Source: Peptococcaceae bacterium BRH_c23 (GTDB taxonomy: Bacteria > Bacillota_B > Desulfitobacteriia > Desulfitobacteriales > Desulfitobacteriaceae). From it: 16,033 bases of DNA. Every line of letters starts with the position of its first letter. Position 1 is the first letter of the stretch. The stretch covers positions 1 to 16,033 of the forward strand of contig LADV01000131.1 of assembly GCA_000961805.1 (NCBI GenBank), written 5' to 3'. Made by a program: the position numbers and the translations under genes. Below, piece after piece: positions 1-8,802 of this stretch. Under the pieces are notes generated by a model, which did no database searches, was not told the DNA's origin, and saw nothing but the letters and a program-made list of their open reading frames with translations.

Positions 1-870
1 CATACTGCAAAAGTGATGAAAGAAATTTTAATGCGTCCGATTAAAAAATTACCTACTTTGAAGGGTAAATCTGTGGTCAATCTCTTTTACGAGGCAAGTA
101 CACGTACACGAACCTCCTTCGAAATGGCCGGCAAGGTTTTGGGAGCTGATACCACTAGTATTGCAGTTGCTCAGAGTAGTGTGAGCAAAGGGGAAAGCTT
201 GTTCGATACAGCTAAGACAATTCAGGCTATGCGAGCGGATCTGGTGATTATTCGTCACCCGAGTTCCGGTTCGGCAAATTTCTTAGCGGATATTCTTCAG
301 GCTGGAGTTATTAATGCCGGAGATGGTCAGCATGAGCATCCAACTCAAGCCTTGCTAGATGTTTTCACAATGCAAGAGCGTTTAGGAGAATTAGAAGGCA
401 AAAAAGTTGTCATCGTTGGAGATGTTTTGCATTCTAGGGTAGCGCGGAGTAATGCCTGGTGTCTTCAGAAAATGGGTGTTGATGTAACCTTTGTAGGTCC
501 ACCCACCTTGGTTCCCATTGAAATGGAAGGACTTGGAGGAGTTAAGCTTAGCCATGACCTAGATGGCTCTTTGCCTGGGGCGGATATTGTGATGGCACTT
601 CGTCTCCAACTCGAACGCCAGAAAAGCGGTCTGTTTCCAAGCTTACGTGAGTATAGTCATCTCTATGGTCTGACGGTAGATCGCCTGAAGAAAACAGGAA
701 AGCAAAGTATTGTGCTACACCCTGGACCTATGAATCGGGGCGTAGAAATATCGGATGATGTGGCAGACGGTGTAGACGCTTTGATTGAGCGTCAAGTTAC
801 AAACGGGGTGGCCATTCGCATGGCTTTGATTTATTTACTGATAGGAGGTTCTAGTAATGTGGTGGCTTAA
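1..870 (+). CDS. pyrB: Aspartate carbamoyltransferase catalytic subunit (5' partial)
   Basis: This enzyme joins carbamoyl phosphate and L-aspartate to give N-carbamoyl-aspartate, the committed step of pyrimidine synthesis in the cytoplasm. The frame is open from base 1, and the first in-window GTG/ATG (13/16) lies inside the conserved N-terminal domain, so roughly 20-25 residues and the true start are upstream of the window. Carbamoyl-phosphate site motifs are visible: STRTRTSFE, SKGESLFDT, VIIRHPSSG and HPTQALLDVFT. The aspartate-domain signatures MALRLQLERQ and HPGPMNRG follow. The stop overlaps the start of pyrC by 14 nt, which suggests translational coupling. No regulatory-subunit gene (pyrI) lies next to it, as is usual for Firmicutes. 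Any promoter or PyrR-binding attenuator would be outside the window. Confidence 0.97.
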   Translation, partial: HTAKVMKEILMRPIKKLPTLKGKSVVNLFYEASTRTRTSFEMAGKVLGADTTSIAVAQSSVSKGESLFDTAKTIQAMRADLVIIRHPSSGSANFLADILQAGVINAGDGQHEHPTQALLDVFTMQERLGELEGKKVVIVGDVLHSRVARSNAWCLQKMGVDVTFVGPPTLVPIEMEGLGGVKLSHDLDGSLPGADIVMALRLQLERQKSGLFPSLREYSHLYGLTVDRLKKTGKQSIVLHPGPMNRGVEISDDVADGVDALIERQVTNGVAIRMALIYLLIGGSSNVVA

Positions 871-2167
871 AAATATCCAGGTTATTGACCCAAGTCAAAA
901 ACTATCATCCCCCCAAGATGTTCTCGTTCAGGGCGGGCAAGTCTTAGAAATTTCCACCTCCATGACCGAGGAAGAGGTTTTAGCTGAAGCTCAAGGGGAA
1001 CCTGTGGAGACTATTAACGGAACAGGAAAGTTTCTTTTCCCGGGGCTGATTGATGTTCATACGCACTTGCGTGAACCAGGGCAAGAAGATAAAGAGGATA
1101 TTTTGAGCGGTTCACGGGCTGCAGTGCGGGGAGGGTTTACCGCAATTATGGCTATGGCTAATACTCTACCCGTGATTGATAATCGAGCCTTAGTAGAATT
1201 TGTACGCAGGCAGGGGGAGCGTGCAGGCTATGCTCAGGTGTATCCGATTGGGACAGTGACGAAAGGTATGCAAGGGCTTGAACTGGTGGAAATGGCGGAT
1301 ATGAAAGAGGGCGGAGTTGCCGCTTTTTCCGATGATGGTAAAAATATTCAAAATGCCGAAATGATGCGGTTAGCGCTAGAATATGCCAAACTCACAGGTC
1401 TCCCCATTATTAGTCATTGCGAAGATAAAGAATTGGCTGGAGAAGGCTTAATGCGTCGAGGTGTCGCTTCAACGAGGATGGGATTAAGGGGGATTCCAGC
1501 CATTGCAGAAAGCGTGATTGTGGCAAGAGATCTGCTGTTAGCGGAAGAGACTGGGGGAAAACTTCATCTTGCTCATATTTCTACGACAGAGAGCGTTGAG
1601 CTGATTCGTCGGGCTAAAGCGAAGGGTGTGGATGTAACTGCAGAAGTGAACCCTCATCATCTGATCTTTTGTGATCAAGATATTACCATAACGGATACAG
1701 TACTTAAAGTAAATCCTCCGCTAGGCTCAGCAGCAGACAGAGAGGCCCTAATCGAGGGACTTCGCGACGGAACCATAGATATGATCGCCACCGACCACGC
1801 GCCACACACTCAGGCGGAAAAAGCACGTCCCTTTGCTGAGGCTCCGTTTGGAATTGCCAGTCTGGAGACCGCGCTGAGTGCGGTTTGGCAACATTTAGTG
1901 CTGCCAGGACGGCTGAGTTTTGAGCGAGTGATCGAGGCTTGGAGCTACACTCCGGCAAAGCGTTTCAACTTGCGTGGGGGGTCGTTAAAACCTGGCACTT
2001 CGGCAGATATGGTGCTCTTTGATCCAGATTTCGCAGAAATGATTGAGCCCGCTACGCTGGTTTCCAAAGCAAGAAATACACCTTTTCTAGGAAAAACTCT
2101 CCAGGGTTTACCAGTGATGGTGTGGGTGGAAGGTCGGCTTGTGCAGAGAGATAGAACGGTACTATGA
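857..2167 (+). CDS. pyrC: Dihydroorotase, class I
   Basis: Cyclises N-carbamoyl-aspartate to dihydroorotate using a zinc centre. The protein is 436 residues, typical of the bacterial class I enzyme of the amidohydrolase superfamily. An N-terminal small domain is followed by the TIM barrel. Metal ligands can be placed: His68 and His70 in DVHTHLREPG, Asp160 in AFSDDGK, His187 in ISHCED, His240 in LAHIST and Asp313 in ATDHAPH. Their spacing closely follows that known for the Aquifex enzyme (61, 63, 153, 180, 232, 305). ATG at 857 is chosen because AGGAGG lies at 843-848 with 8-nt spacing. The start sits inside the end of pyrB (14-nt overlap). A 64-nt gap separates it from carA. Confidence 0.97.
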   Translation: MWWLKNIQVIDPSQKLSSPQDVLVQGGQVLEISTSMTEEEVLAEAQGEPVETINGTGKFLFPGLIDVHTHLREPGQEDKEDILSGSRAAVRGGFTAIMAMANTLPVIDNRALVEFVRRQGERAGYAQVYPIGTVTKGMQGLELVEMADMKEGGVAAFSDDGKNIQNAEMMRLALEYAKLTGLPIISHCEDKELAGEGLMRRGVASTRMGLRGIPAIAESVIVARDLLLAEETGGKLHLAHISTTESVELIRRAKAKGVDVTAEVNPHHLIFCDQDITITDTVLKVNPPLGSAADREALIEGLRDGTIDMIATDHAPHTQAEKARPFAEAPFGIASLETALSAVWQHLVLPGRLSFERVIEAWSYTPAKRFNLRGGSLKPGTSADMVLFDPDFAEMIEPATLVSKARNTPFLGKTLQGLPVMVWVEGRLVQRDRTVL

Positions 2168-2231
2168 ATTGGGAAACTTTGAAAACAGGTATATAAACCA
2201 AAGAAAGCGCGGTTAGAGAGGAGTGTTTGAG

Positions 2232-3344
2232 ATGGCTTATCTCGTTTTTCAGGATGGGACGACCTTTGAGGGGGAAGCATTTGGGGCGTGGTTGAAGCGT
2301 TCGAACTCAGTGACAGAACAGGAAGTAGTTTTCAATACGTCGATGAGTGGCTATCAAGAAATGGTCACGGATTTGTCCTATGCGGGGCAGATTCTCGTCC
2401 TTACTCAACCGCAAATCGGAAATTATGGCTGGCACCATGAAGAAAATGAAGCGGATAAAACTCGTCTTCAGGGACTCATTCTACGAGAACTTTCCCAGGG
2501 AGAGGGAAGTTTACATGGCGAAGGGTCTCTGGAGGACTATTGTCTACAGCAAGGTGTTCAGGGATTGAAAGGCGTAGATACAAGGGCTTTGACAAGGTAT
2601 CTGCGTCAATTTGGGACCTTACCGGGTGTATTAGTGGAAACTCGGGAGGCGGGATTGGAGTTCTGGACGAATTATCAGGGTCAGAATGAGGCTGCGGGGA
2701 AACGTGAGCACTGGGTTTATCGGTCAACGGTTAAGGAGGCCTACGAAATTCCAGGATCAGGTCCATTACTCGCGGTGCTTGACTTCGGAGTTAAGCGAAA
2801 TATTATCCGTCACCTTCAAAAGCGAGGGTTTAGAATCATGGTTTTTCCAGCCAGGTCCACGGCGGAGGAAATTCTCAGTCATCATCCTCGCGGATTGGTG
2901 TTGAGCAATGGTCCTGGAGATCCTGAAGAGTTGCCAGAAGAAGTTGCCACAGTGCGAAGATTATATGACAAGTTGCCAGTCTTGGGCATTTGCTTAGGGC
3001 ATCAACTTTTAGCCTTGGCCGCGGGTGGGGAAACCTATAAACTCCCTTACGGGCATCGTGGGGGAAACCATCCCGTCATTGATACGCGTTCTGGAAAAGC
3101 AACTATGACCTCCCAAAACCATGGTTACGCTGTGCAGGAGGCTTCACTAGCAGGCTCGGGTTTCGAAGTGACGTTGCTGAATCTCAATGATGGTACCGTC
3201 GAAGGCATGGAACATCAGAGTTACCCTGTCCTGTCCGTACAATTTCATCCTGAAGGGGCTCCAGGACCGGAAGAGAACGCAGTAATCTTTGATCGGTTTA
3301 AGGAAATCGTCGAGAAAAGCTCAATCAGAAAGGGGAGGAAATAA
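2232..3344 (+). CDS. carA: Carbamoyl-phosphate synthase small (glutaminase) subunit
   Basis: Hydrolyses glutamine and passes ammonia to CarB for carbamoyl phosphate synthesis. From the ATG at 2232 it is 370 residues, normal for the family. The N-terminal CPSase small-chain domain (about 1-135) includes [15 protein letters not shown] class I glutamine amidotransferase domain follows: nucleophile Cys254 in LGICLGHQ, His339 and Glu341 in [10 protein letters not shown], plus the SNGPGDP oxyanion-loop motif. An in-frame GTG lies 9 nt upstream at 2223, but AGGAG at 2219-2223 is spaced 8 nt from the ATG and overlaps the GTG, so the ATG is the better start. It ends 2 nt before carB. In B. subtilis the same gene is called pyrAA, and its place here marks this as the pyrimidine-dedicated synthase. 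Confidence 0.97.
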   Translation: MAYLVFQDGTTFEGEAFGAWLKRSNSVTEQEVVFNTSMSGYQEMVTDLSYAGQILVLTQPQIGNYGWHHEENEADKTRLQGLILRELSQGEGSLHGEGSLEDYCLQQGVQGLKGVDTRALTRYLRQFGTLPGVLVETREAGLEFWTNYQGQNEAAGKREHWVYRSTVKEAYEIPGSGPLLAVLDFGVKRNIIRHLQKRGFRIMVFPARSTAEEILSHHPRGLVLSNGPGDPEELPEEVATVRRLYDKLPVLGICLGHQLLALAAGGETYKLPYGHRGGNHPVIDTRSGKATMTSQNHGYAVQEASLAGSGFEVTLLNLNDGTVEGMEHQSYPVLSVQFHPEGAPGPEENAVIFDRFKEIVEKSSIRKGRK

Positions 3345-3346
3345 CG

Positions 3347-6300
3347 ATGCCCAAAAAAGAGTGGAAAAGGGTTCTGGTGATCGGATCAGGCCCTATAGTA
3401 ATTGGGCAGGCTGCAGAGTTTGACTATGCCGGTACGCAAGCTTGTCGGGCTTTGCGTGAGGAAGGCGTCGAAGTCATTCTCGTGAATTCCAACCCAGCAA
3501 CGATCATGACGGATCGGGAAACAGCGGACCGTGTCTATATTGAACCATTAACTGTCGAATCCGTGGAACGGATTATTGAGCGGGAAAGACCGGATGGATT
3601 AATCCCTACTATGGGTGGGCAGACTGGCCTGAATTTAGCCTATCAACTTGCTAAACGAGGAGTTTTAGATCGCTGTGGGGTTACTTTGATGGGAACCTCC
3701 CTGCAAAGTATTGATCAAGCAGAAGATCGGGAAAGCTTTCGAGCTTTGATGCAAGAACTTAAAGAACCTATACCAGAGAGTAAAATTGTGTCTCAAGTTG
3801 AAGAAGCACTCGCTTTTGCGACAGAGACAGGATATCCCTTGATTGTGCGTCCAGCCTTTACTTTGGGGGGTACTGGAGGCGGGATTGTCCAGAATTCAGA
3901 GGAACTAAAACAGATCGCCGAAAGTGGTCTGCAAGCTAGTCTGATTGGGCAGATCCTCGTGGAACGAAGTGTCGCCGGCTGGAAGGAAGTTGAATTTGAA
4001 GTTCTCCGAGATGGAGCTGGAAACTGTATCACGATTTGCCATATGGAAAATATGGACCCTGTAGGAGTGCATACTGGGGATAGTATTGTCGTCGCTCCTT
4101 GTCAAACCTTGACGGATCGGGAAGTTCAAATTCTCCGTAGCGCATCACGACGAATTGTCAACGGTCTAGGTATTGAAGGGGGATGTAATGTCCAGTTTGC
4201 TCTGCACCCTTCTTGCATGGAGTACGTGGTTATCGAGGTTAACCCTCGTTTAAGTCGTTCTAGTGCCCTCGCTTCTAAAGCGACCGGATATCCGATAGCT
4301 AAGGTCGCGGCTAAAATAGCGTTAGGGTATACACTAACCGAACTAAAAAATGCGGTGACAGGGAAAACCTCGGCTTGCTTTGAGCCGGCCTTAGATTATG
4401 TAGTGGTTAAAATTCCACGCTGGCCCTTTGATAAATTCAGTGAAGCGGACCGACGTTTAGGTACTCAGATGAAGGCAACCGGAGAAGTGATGGGGATTGG
4501 TCGAAACTTAGAAACCGCCCTGCTCAAAGCGATCCGCTCTTTGGATATTAAAGTTTATGGGGTTCGGTTATTGGAACTTGGGGGGCTTGCTGACGCTGAA
4601 CTTAAAACTCTTTGTCAACAACCGGATGATCGAATGTTGTTTGTTTTGGCAGAAGGGCTGAGACGCGGTTGGTCGGTGGATTGGCTGGCTGAGGAAACAG
4701 GCTGGAATCGCTATTTCTTACTGATAATTAAGCGTTTAGTGGATAACATACCTTTACTAGAACAAGCACCCTGGGATAAAGACGCGCTGCTTAGTGCTAA
4801 ACGGCTCGGTTTTGCAGATCAAGAAATTGCGACATTCTGGAAGGGTTCGGAGGATGAGGTTCAGCAGTTTAGGCAAGAGCATCGTATTCGAGCCGTTTTC
4901 AAGATGGTGGATACTTGTGCAGGAGAGTTTGAAGCCACGACCCCCTATTTCTATTCAAGTTATGATGTTGAAGATGAAGGGGAGGTTCACAAGCAGCCCA
5001 AAGTCGTTGTTTTAGGATCTGGCCCGATTCGAATCGGACAGGGGATTGAATTTGATTATTGCTCAGTACACGCGGTTTTGGCACTCCGAAAAGCTGGGTA
5101 TGAAAGTATTATTATCAATAACAATCCTGAGACAGTTTCGACGGACTTTGACACGGCTGATCGTCTTTACTTTGAGCCTTTGACCTTGGAGGATGTCTCA
5201 GCTATCCTAGATAAAGAACAACCCGATGGAGTGATTGTCCAGTTCGGAGGGCAGACGGCGATTGGTTTGGCCAGTGGGCTAGCACGACGCGGCTATCCTA
5301 TCATAGGAACGGCTGTAGAAGACATTGACCGGGCAGAAGAGCGGGGAACCTTTGACCGTGTTCTGCAGGAACTAGGGGCAAAAAGACCTCGCGGAGGCGG
5401 GGCCACGAACATGGAGCAAGTGCAGCGCGTGGCTCAGAAAATAGGATTTCCCTTGGTGGTCCGTCCTTCTTATGTCCTCGGTGGAAGAGCGATGGATATC
5501 GTTTATGAAGAGAAGGAATTAGAGGCCGTTGTCAGGCGTGCCTTATCTGCCTCAGCGGAGCAGGAGATCTGGATGGATCAATATCTGCTCGGTAAAGAGG
5601 TGGAAGTCGATGCAATCTCGGATGGAGAGAACGTCTTTATCCCGGGGATCATGGAACATTTAGAACGGGCAGGGGTTCATTCTGGAGATTCCATCGCGGT
5701 TTATCCGCCTCAAACTATCGACTTGAATATGCAAGAGCGTATCATCGCTTTAACTGAATCACTGGCTCGATCGTTGAAGGTTAAAGGGTTACTTAACATT
5801 CAATATGTAATTTATAAGAAAGAACTCTTTGTACTCGAAGTCAATCCACGATCCAGCCGAACTGTGCCTTTTCTTAGCAAAATCACCGGGGTTCCGATCA
5901 TTGACTGGGCGACTCAAGTGATTTTAGGCAGGAAATGGGACGAAATCGCGATTCCGCGCGGTCTCTGGCCAACGGGAGATCGGGTTGCTGTTAAGGCTCC
6001 TGTCTTCTCCTTCTCAAAACTGCAAAGGGTCGAACCGTCTTTAGGACCGGAGATGAAATCCACGGGTGAAGTAATGGGAATGGATAGGACTTACGAAAAG
6101 GCCCTCTATAAAGCGCTTTTGGGAGCCGGTTTATCCTTTACAACCTATGGTTCAGTGTTTATGACTCTAGCAGATCGCGATAAAGAGGAAGGGGTCGACC
6201 TTGCTCGCAGGTTTGCAGAACTTGGCTTTAGAATTATGGCCACCAAAGGGACCACCCACTATCTGCAGAGTAAAGGGTTAAGAGTGGAACAGGTGGCGAA

Positions 6301-6520
6301 GCTACATGACGGCTCAAACGAAATTATCGACGGAATTCGGAGGCAAAAAATTCAATATGTCATTAATACTACGACCCATGGCCGGGTTCAAGAAAGTGAT
6401 GGCTTTGCGATTCGAAGAGCGGCAGTAGAACATGGGATTCCCTGCTTTACGAGTTTAGACACTGCGGCCGCGTTACTTCAGGTGCTGGAAAGTATTTCAC
6501 CAGGTCTCTTGCCGCTATAA
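3347..6520 (+). CDS. carB: Carbamoyl-phosphate synthase large subunit
   Basis: The synthetase partner of CarA: it makes carboxyphosphate, carbamate and then carbamoyl phosphate using two ATP. The 1057 residues are close to the usual 1050-1075. The two homologous ATP-grasp halves are plain. The first begins with [19 protein letters not shown] and contains [20 protein letters not shown]. The second begins near residue 550 with [17 protein letters not shown] and contains [20 protein letters not shown]. An oligomerisation domain lies between them. The last 115 or so residues form the MGS-like allosteric domain ([17 protein letters not shown]), where nucleotide effectors bind in known CarB proteins. 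SD GGGGAGG is at 3332-3338 and ATG at 3347. A 370-nt gap with repeats follows, the only large break inside the operon. Confidence 0.98.
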   Translation: MPKKEWKRVLVIGSGPIVIGQAAEFDYAGTQACRALREEGVEVILVNSNPATIMTDRETADRVYIEPLTVESVERIIERERPDGLIPTMGGQTGLNLAYQLAKRGVLDRCGVTLMGTSLQSIDQAEDRESFRALMQELKEPIPESKIVSQVEEALAFATETGYPLIVRPAFTLGGTGGGIVQNSEELKQIAESGLQASLIGQILVERSVAGWKEVEFEVLRDGAGNCITICHMENMDPVGVHTGDSIVVAPCQTLTDREVQILRSASRRIVNGLGIEGGCNVQFALHPSCMEYVVIEVNPRLSRSSALASKATGYPIAKVAAKIALGYTLTELKNAVTGKTSACFEPALDYVVVKIPRWPFDKFSEADRRLGTQMKATGEVMGIGRNLETALLKAIRSLDIKVYGVRLLELGGLADAELKTLCQQPDDRMLFVLAEGLRRGWSVDWLAEETGWNRYFLLIIKRLVDNIPLLEQAPWDKDALLSAKRLGFADQEIATFWKGSEDEVQQFRQEHRIRAVFKMVDTCAGEFEATTPYFYSSYDVEDEGEVHKQPKVVVLGSGPIRIGQGIEFDYCSVHAVLALRKAGYESIIINNNPETVSTDFDTADRLYFEPLTLEDVSAILDKEQPDGVIVQFGGQTAIGLASGLARRGYPIIGTAVEDIDRAEERGTFDRVLQELGAKRPRGGGATNMEQVQRVAQKIGFPLVVRPSYVLGGRAMDIVYEEKELEAVVRRALSASAEQEIWMDQYLLGKEVEVDAISDGENVFIPGIMEHLERAGVHSGDSIAVYPPQTIDLNMQERIIALTESLARSLKVKGLLNIQYVIYKKELFVLEVNPRSSRTVPFLSKITGVPIIDWATQVILGRKWDEIAIPRGLWPTGDRVAVKAPVFSFSKLQRVEPSLGPEMKSTGEVMGMDRTYEKALYKALLGAGLSFTTYGSVFMTLADRDKEEGVDLARRFAELGFRIMATKGTTHYLQSKGLRVEQVAKLHDGSNEIIDGIRRQKIQYVINTTTHGRVQESDGFAIRRAAVEHGIPCFTSLDTAAALLQVLESISPGLLPL

Positions 6521-6663
6521 GCGATGTTCGAGGTTCGATGTTCGTGGTTCGAACGAAGGACATGGCACGAAGCACGAACTTCGAACAACGGAGGTACAAA
6601 GCACGAGTTAAGAAGCGAGAAACACCAGACACGAGCATGAGGCGCGAGGTTAAAAACTCGAGT
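6521..6663 (+). repeat. Degenerate 7-nt (TCGA-core) repeat array, left arm
   Basis: Starting 5 nt after the carB stop, four units lie in exact register: GTTCGAG (6526-6532), GTTCGAT (6533-6539), GTTCGTG (6540-6546) and GTTCGAA (6547-6553). A second run follows in opposite sense: GCACGAA (6565-6571), GCACGAA (6572-6578) and CTTCGAA (6579-6585). More degenerate units (GCACGAG, ACACGAG, CGCGAGG, CTCGAGT) continue to about 6663. The segment 6533-6546 can pair locally with 6573-6586 (13 of 14 positions). No coding potential is visible. The function is unknown. Confidence 0.75.
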
Positions 6664-6744
6664 TACAACCACCAACCGCCCGAAATCGGTGGGAATTGAA
6701 TTTCACCACAAAACGTACCACTATAAGTTAAATATTTGAACGTA

Positions 6745-6777
6745 CTCAGAATAAGTTCGCGATGAACTTATTCTGAG
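6745..6777 (+). other. Perfect 14-bp hairpin between carB and pyrK
   Basis: CTCAGAATAAGTTC at 6745-6758 is exactly repeated in inverse at 6764-6777 around the 5-nt loop GCGAT. No T-run follows (the next bases are GAGTTAGACC), so it does not look like a classic intrinsic terminator. It could be an mRNA stability or processing element, an attenuator part, or a protein-binding palindrome. It lies in the 370-nt intra-operon gap. Confidence 0.7.
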
Positions 6778-6841
6778 GAGTTAGACCTAAATCGATGTTT
6801 GATAAGATTTAATATCAGTTCAAGATTGTGTTTATTAACTA

Positions 6842-6876
6842 TTCGAGTCTCGAACTTCGAACCTCGAGCCTCGAAT
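6842..6876 (+). repeat. 7-nt TCGA-core repeat array, right arm, abutting the pyrK ribosome binding site
   Basis: Five contiguous heptads in perfect register: TTCGAGT (6842-6848), CTCGAAC (6849-6855), TTCGAAC (6856-6862), CTCGAGC (6863-6869) and CTCGAAT (6870-6876). They are in inverse orientation to the units at 6526-6553. The stretch 6849-6866 is complementary to 6529-6546 at 16 of 18 positions. The pyrK Shine-Dalgarno (AGGGGAGG, 6878-6885) begins 2 nt after the array. Confidence 0.75.
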
Positions 6877-6890
6877 TAGGGGAGGTTGCC

Positions 6891-7751
6891 ATGCTTACGG
6901 AAGGACAAGTGGTTGTTCATGAACCCTTCGGAGACGAAGATCAAAAGCTTAGGAGACTGGTTCTGAAGGGGCCCATTGCCAAAAACGCGCAAGCGGGACA
7001 ATTTGTAGCCGTTAGAGTTCAGGATCCAGCACTTCCTTCATATGATCCTTTATTGCGGCGGCCCATTAGCTTGGCGGAAATTTCTCCTGAGCGCGATGAA
7101 ATCACCTTGCTCTATCGAGTTGTGGGTAGAGGAACTGAAATCTTAGCTCGTGCTGGATGTGGAGAGCGTCTCAGCATTATGGGTCCCTTAGGGAAGGGAT
7201 TTTCCTTACCGGATGAAGGGGAATTGTGGTTAATTGCGGGAGGGATTGGGATATTCCCGCTTTATTCTTTAGCTCAAAGTGCTCTTGCCCGGGGGCTATC
7301 CGTGCGTTTGTTTTGGGGGGGAGATAATCGTTCCTTCCTAGAAAGTGCGGGACTATCCTTATGGCAAGCGCTGGGGCTTCCGATACATCTCAGTACAATG
7401 GATGGAAGTCTAGGTCAAAAAGGGCTCGTGACGGTTCAAGTACTGGAGCAATTATCGAAGTTAACTGGGCAGGGGCAGAAGCAATATAAGCTACATACGA
7501 GTAAAAGTGGCAAGATAAATGTCGCCACTTGCGGTCCTCACAGGATGATGCAGGCAGTGACGGAACTATGTATGAACTTTGGGGTTCCCGTGGAAGTTTC
7601 GCTGGAAGAACGCATGGGATGTGCTGTAGGAGCTTGTTTAGGATGTGTATGTACTCTGAAGGACGAAGCTGGAACTTTGATGCAAAGGAAAGTTTGTCTG
7701 GATGGACCGGTTTTTCGGGGCGAGGAGGTGGTCTGGGATGTGTCCTGTTGA
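6891..7751 (+). CDS. pyrK: Dihydroorotate dehydrogenase B, electron-transfer subunit
   Basis: Carries electrons from the FMN of PyrD through a [2Fe-2S] cluster and FAD to NAD+. The protein has 286 residues from the ATG at 6891. The ferredoxin-reductase-like FAD domain has RRPIS (57-60 region), and the nucleotide-binding part has LIAGGIGIFP and CGPHRMM. Near the C-terminus the cluster ligands fit Cys244, Cys249, Cys252 and Cys269 (GCAVGAC, LGC, KVCLDGPVF). An additional Cys254 is next to the third ligand. The open frame extends upstream to a GTG at 6828, but that part runs through the TCGA repeat array. AGGGGAGG at 6878-6885 fixes the ATG. The 3' end overlaps pyrD by 14 nt, suiting a protein that must be made in step with PyrD. 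Confidence 0.95.
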   Translation: MLTEGQVVVHEPFGDEDQKLRRLVLKGPIAKNAQAGQFVAVRVQDPALPSYDPLLRRPISLAEISPERDEITLLYRVVGRGTEILARAGCGERLSIMGPLGKGFSLPDEGELWLIAGGIGIFPLYSLAQSALARGLSVRLFWGGDNRSFLESAGLSLWQALGLPIHLSTMDGSLGQKGLVTVQVLEQLSKLTGQGQKQYKLHTSKSGKINVATCGPHRMMQAVTELCMNFGVPVEVSLEERMGCAVGACLGCVCTLKDEAGTLMQRKVCLDGPVFRGEEVVWDVSC

Positions 7752-8661
7752 TTTAAGGACTGAGCTGGCGGGTATCCTATTAAGGAATCCGATCCTTACT
7801 TGTTCAGGGACTTATGGTTTTGGAGAGGAGTACGCAGCCTATTGTCCAGTCGAAGCTTTGGGAGGAATAACCTTGAAAGGGATTACTCCTTTGCCACGAC
7901 TGGGAAATCCCGTTCCCCGGTTAGCGGAAACTCCGGCAGGGTTATTGAATGCCGTCGGGCTTGAAAATCCTGGACTTGAGGAATTTCTCAAGTCCTATTT
8001 ACCCAAGGTGCGGGAATTGCCGACAGCGGTCATTGCCAACATCTCTGGTTTTTCCCTGGAGGACTATACTCAGATGGCGCGGGCCTTGCAAAGGGATTCA
8101 GGGTTAGCTGCGCTGGAAATCAATATTTCCTGTCCCAATGTCAAACATGGCGGAATGCATTTTGGCACGGATCCGCAGAGCGCTCAAGAAGTGATTACAG
8201 CTGTAAAAGCAGAAACTGATCTTCCGATTATCGCTAAACTTTCACCTAATGTCACAGATATTGTAGGGATGGCCCGAGCGGTACAGCTTGGGGGAGCAGA
8301 TGCTGTTTCCCTAATTAATACGTTGTTGGGAATGTCTATTGATCTTGATCGACAACGTCCTATTTTAGCCAATACCTTTGGAGGTCTTTCTGGGCCCGCT
8401 ATTCGTCCGGTTGCTGTCCGTATGGTTTGGCAAGTCTTCCAAGCCGTGGATTTACCCATCATAGGAATGGGCGGGATCACTACGTGGCAGGATGCAGTAG
8501 AATTTCTGCTAGCAGGGGCTACGGCGGTAAGTATCGGTACGGGGAATTTCGTTAATCCTCAGGCACCCCTGGAGATCCTCCAGGGAATCCAAGACTACTG
8601 CGATAAACACGGACTTGCTTCCGTGGCAGAATTAACAGGATTAGCCCATAAGTCTTTGTAA
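7738..8661 (+). CDS. pyrD: Dihydroorotate dehydrogenase B, catalytic subunit (class 1B)
   Basis: Oxidises dihydroorotate to orotate with FMN, passing electrons to PyrK. It is 307 residues and a TIM barrel. The class 1 catalytic cysteine is Cys132 in NISCPNVKHGG. FMN and substrate contacts are seen in TLKGIT (Lys47), AKLSPNVTD (Lys167), SLINTL, GGLSGPAIRPVA and IGMGGI. Presence of pyrK next door and a Cys (rather than Ser) base place it in class 1B, the NAD-linked cytosolic type. ATG at 7738 is chosen over the in-frame ATG at 7702: AGGAGG (7723-7728) is spaced 9 nt from 7738, and family members begin close to the VDLRTELAGI block. The start lies within pyrK. Confidence 0.96.
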   Translation: MCPVDLRTELAGILLRNPILTCSGTYGFGEEYAAYCPVEALGGITLKGITPLPRLGNPVPRLAETPAGLLNAVGLENPGLEEFLKSYLPKVRELPTAVIANISGFSLEDYTQMARALQRDSGLAALEINISCPNVKHGGMHFGTDPQSAQEVITAVKAETDLPIIAKLSPNVTDIVGMARAVQLGGADAVSLINTLLGMSIDLDRQRPILANTFGGLSGPAIRPVAVRMVWQVFQAVDLPIIGMGGITTWQDAVEFLLAGATAVSIGTGNFVNPQAPLEILQGIQDYCDKHGLASVAELTGLAHKSL

Positions 8662-8802
8662 GTTAGCTTCCACATAGGAACACTTCATGGCCCAGAGAAT
8701 AATACTCCACCTGAAGTTTACGAAGAATTTACCTTCACTTACGTATAAATAGGGGTCTGGGAAATTAGGTAAATTTTCGCTGGTTGAAACGGAGGTAATC
8801 AT

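Noticed and set aside
6828..6890. N-terminal extension of pyrK from GTG 6828
   Set aside because: The extra 21 residues are just the TCGA heptad array read in frame. The ATG at 6891 has a strong ribosome site and matches the family start.
7702..7737. Earlier ATG for pyrD at 7702
   Set aside because: It lies deep inside pyrK, has no suitable ribosome site, and AGGAGG at 7723-7728 points to 7738.
8726..8775. Inverted repeat AATTTACCT / AGGTAAATT between pyrD and pyrF as a terminator or riboswitch
   Set aside because: Only 9 AT-rich base pairs with a 32-nt loop and no T-tail. Too weak to call, and pyrF belongs to the operon.
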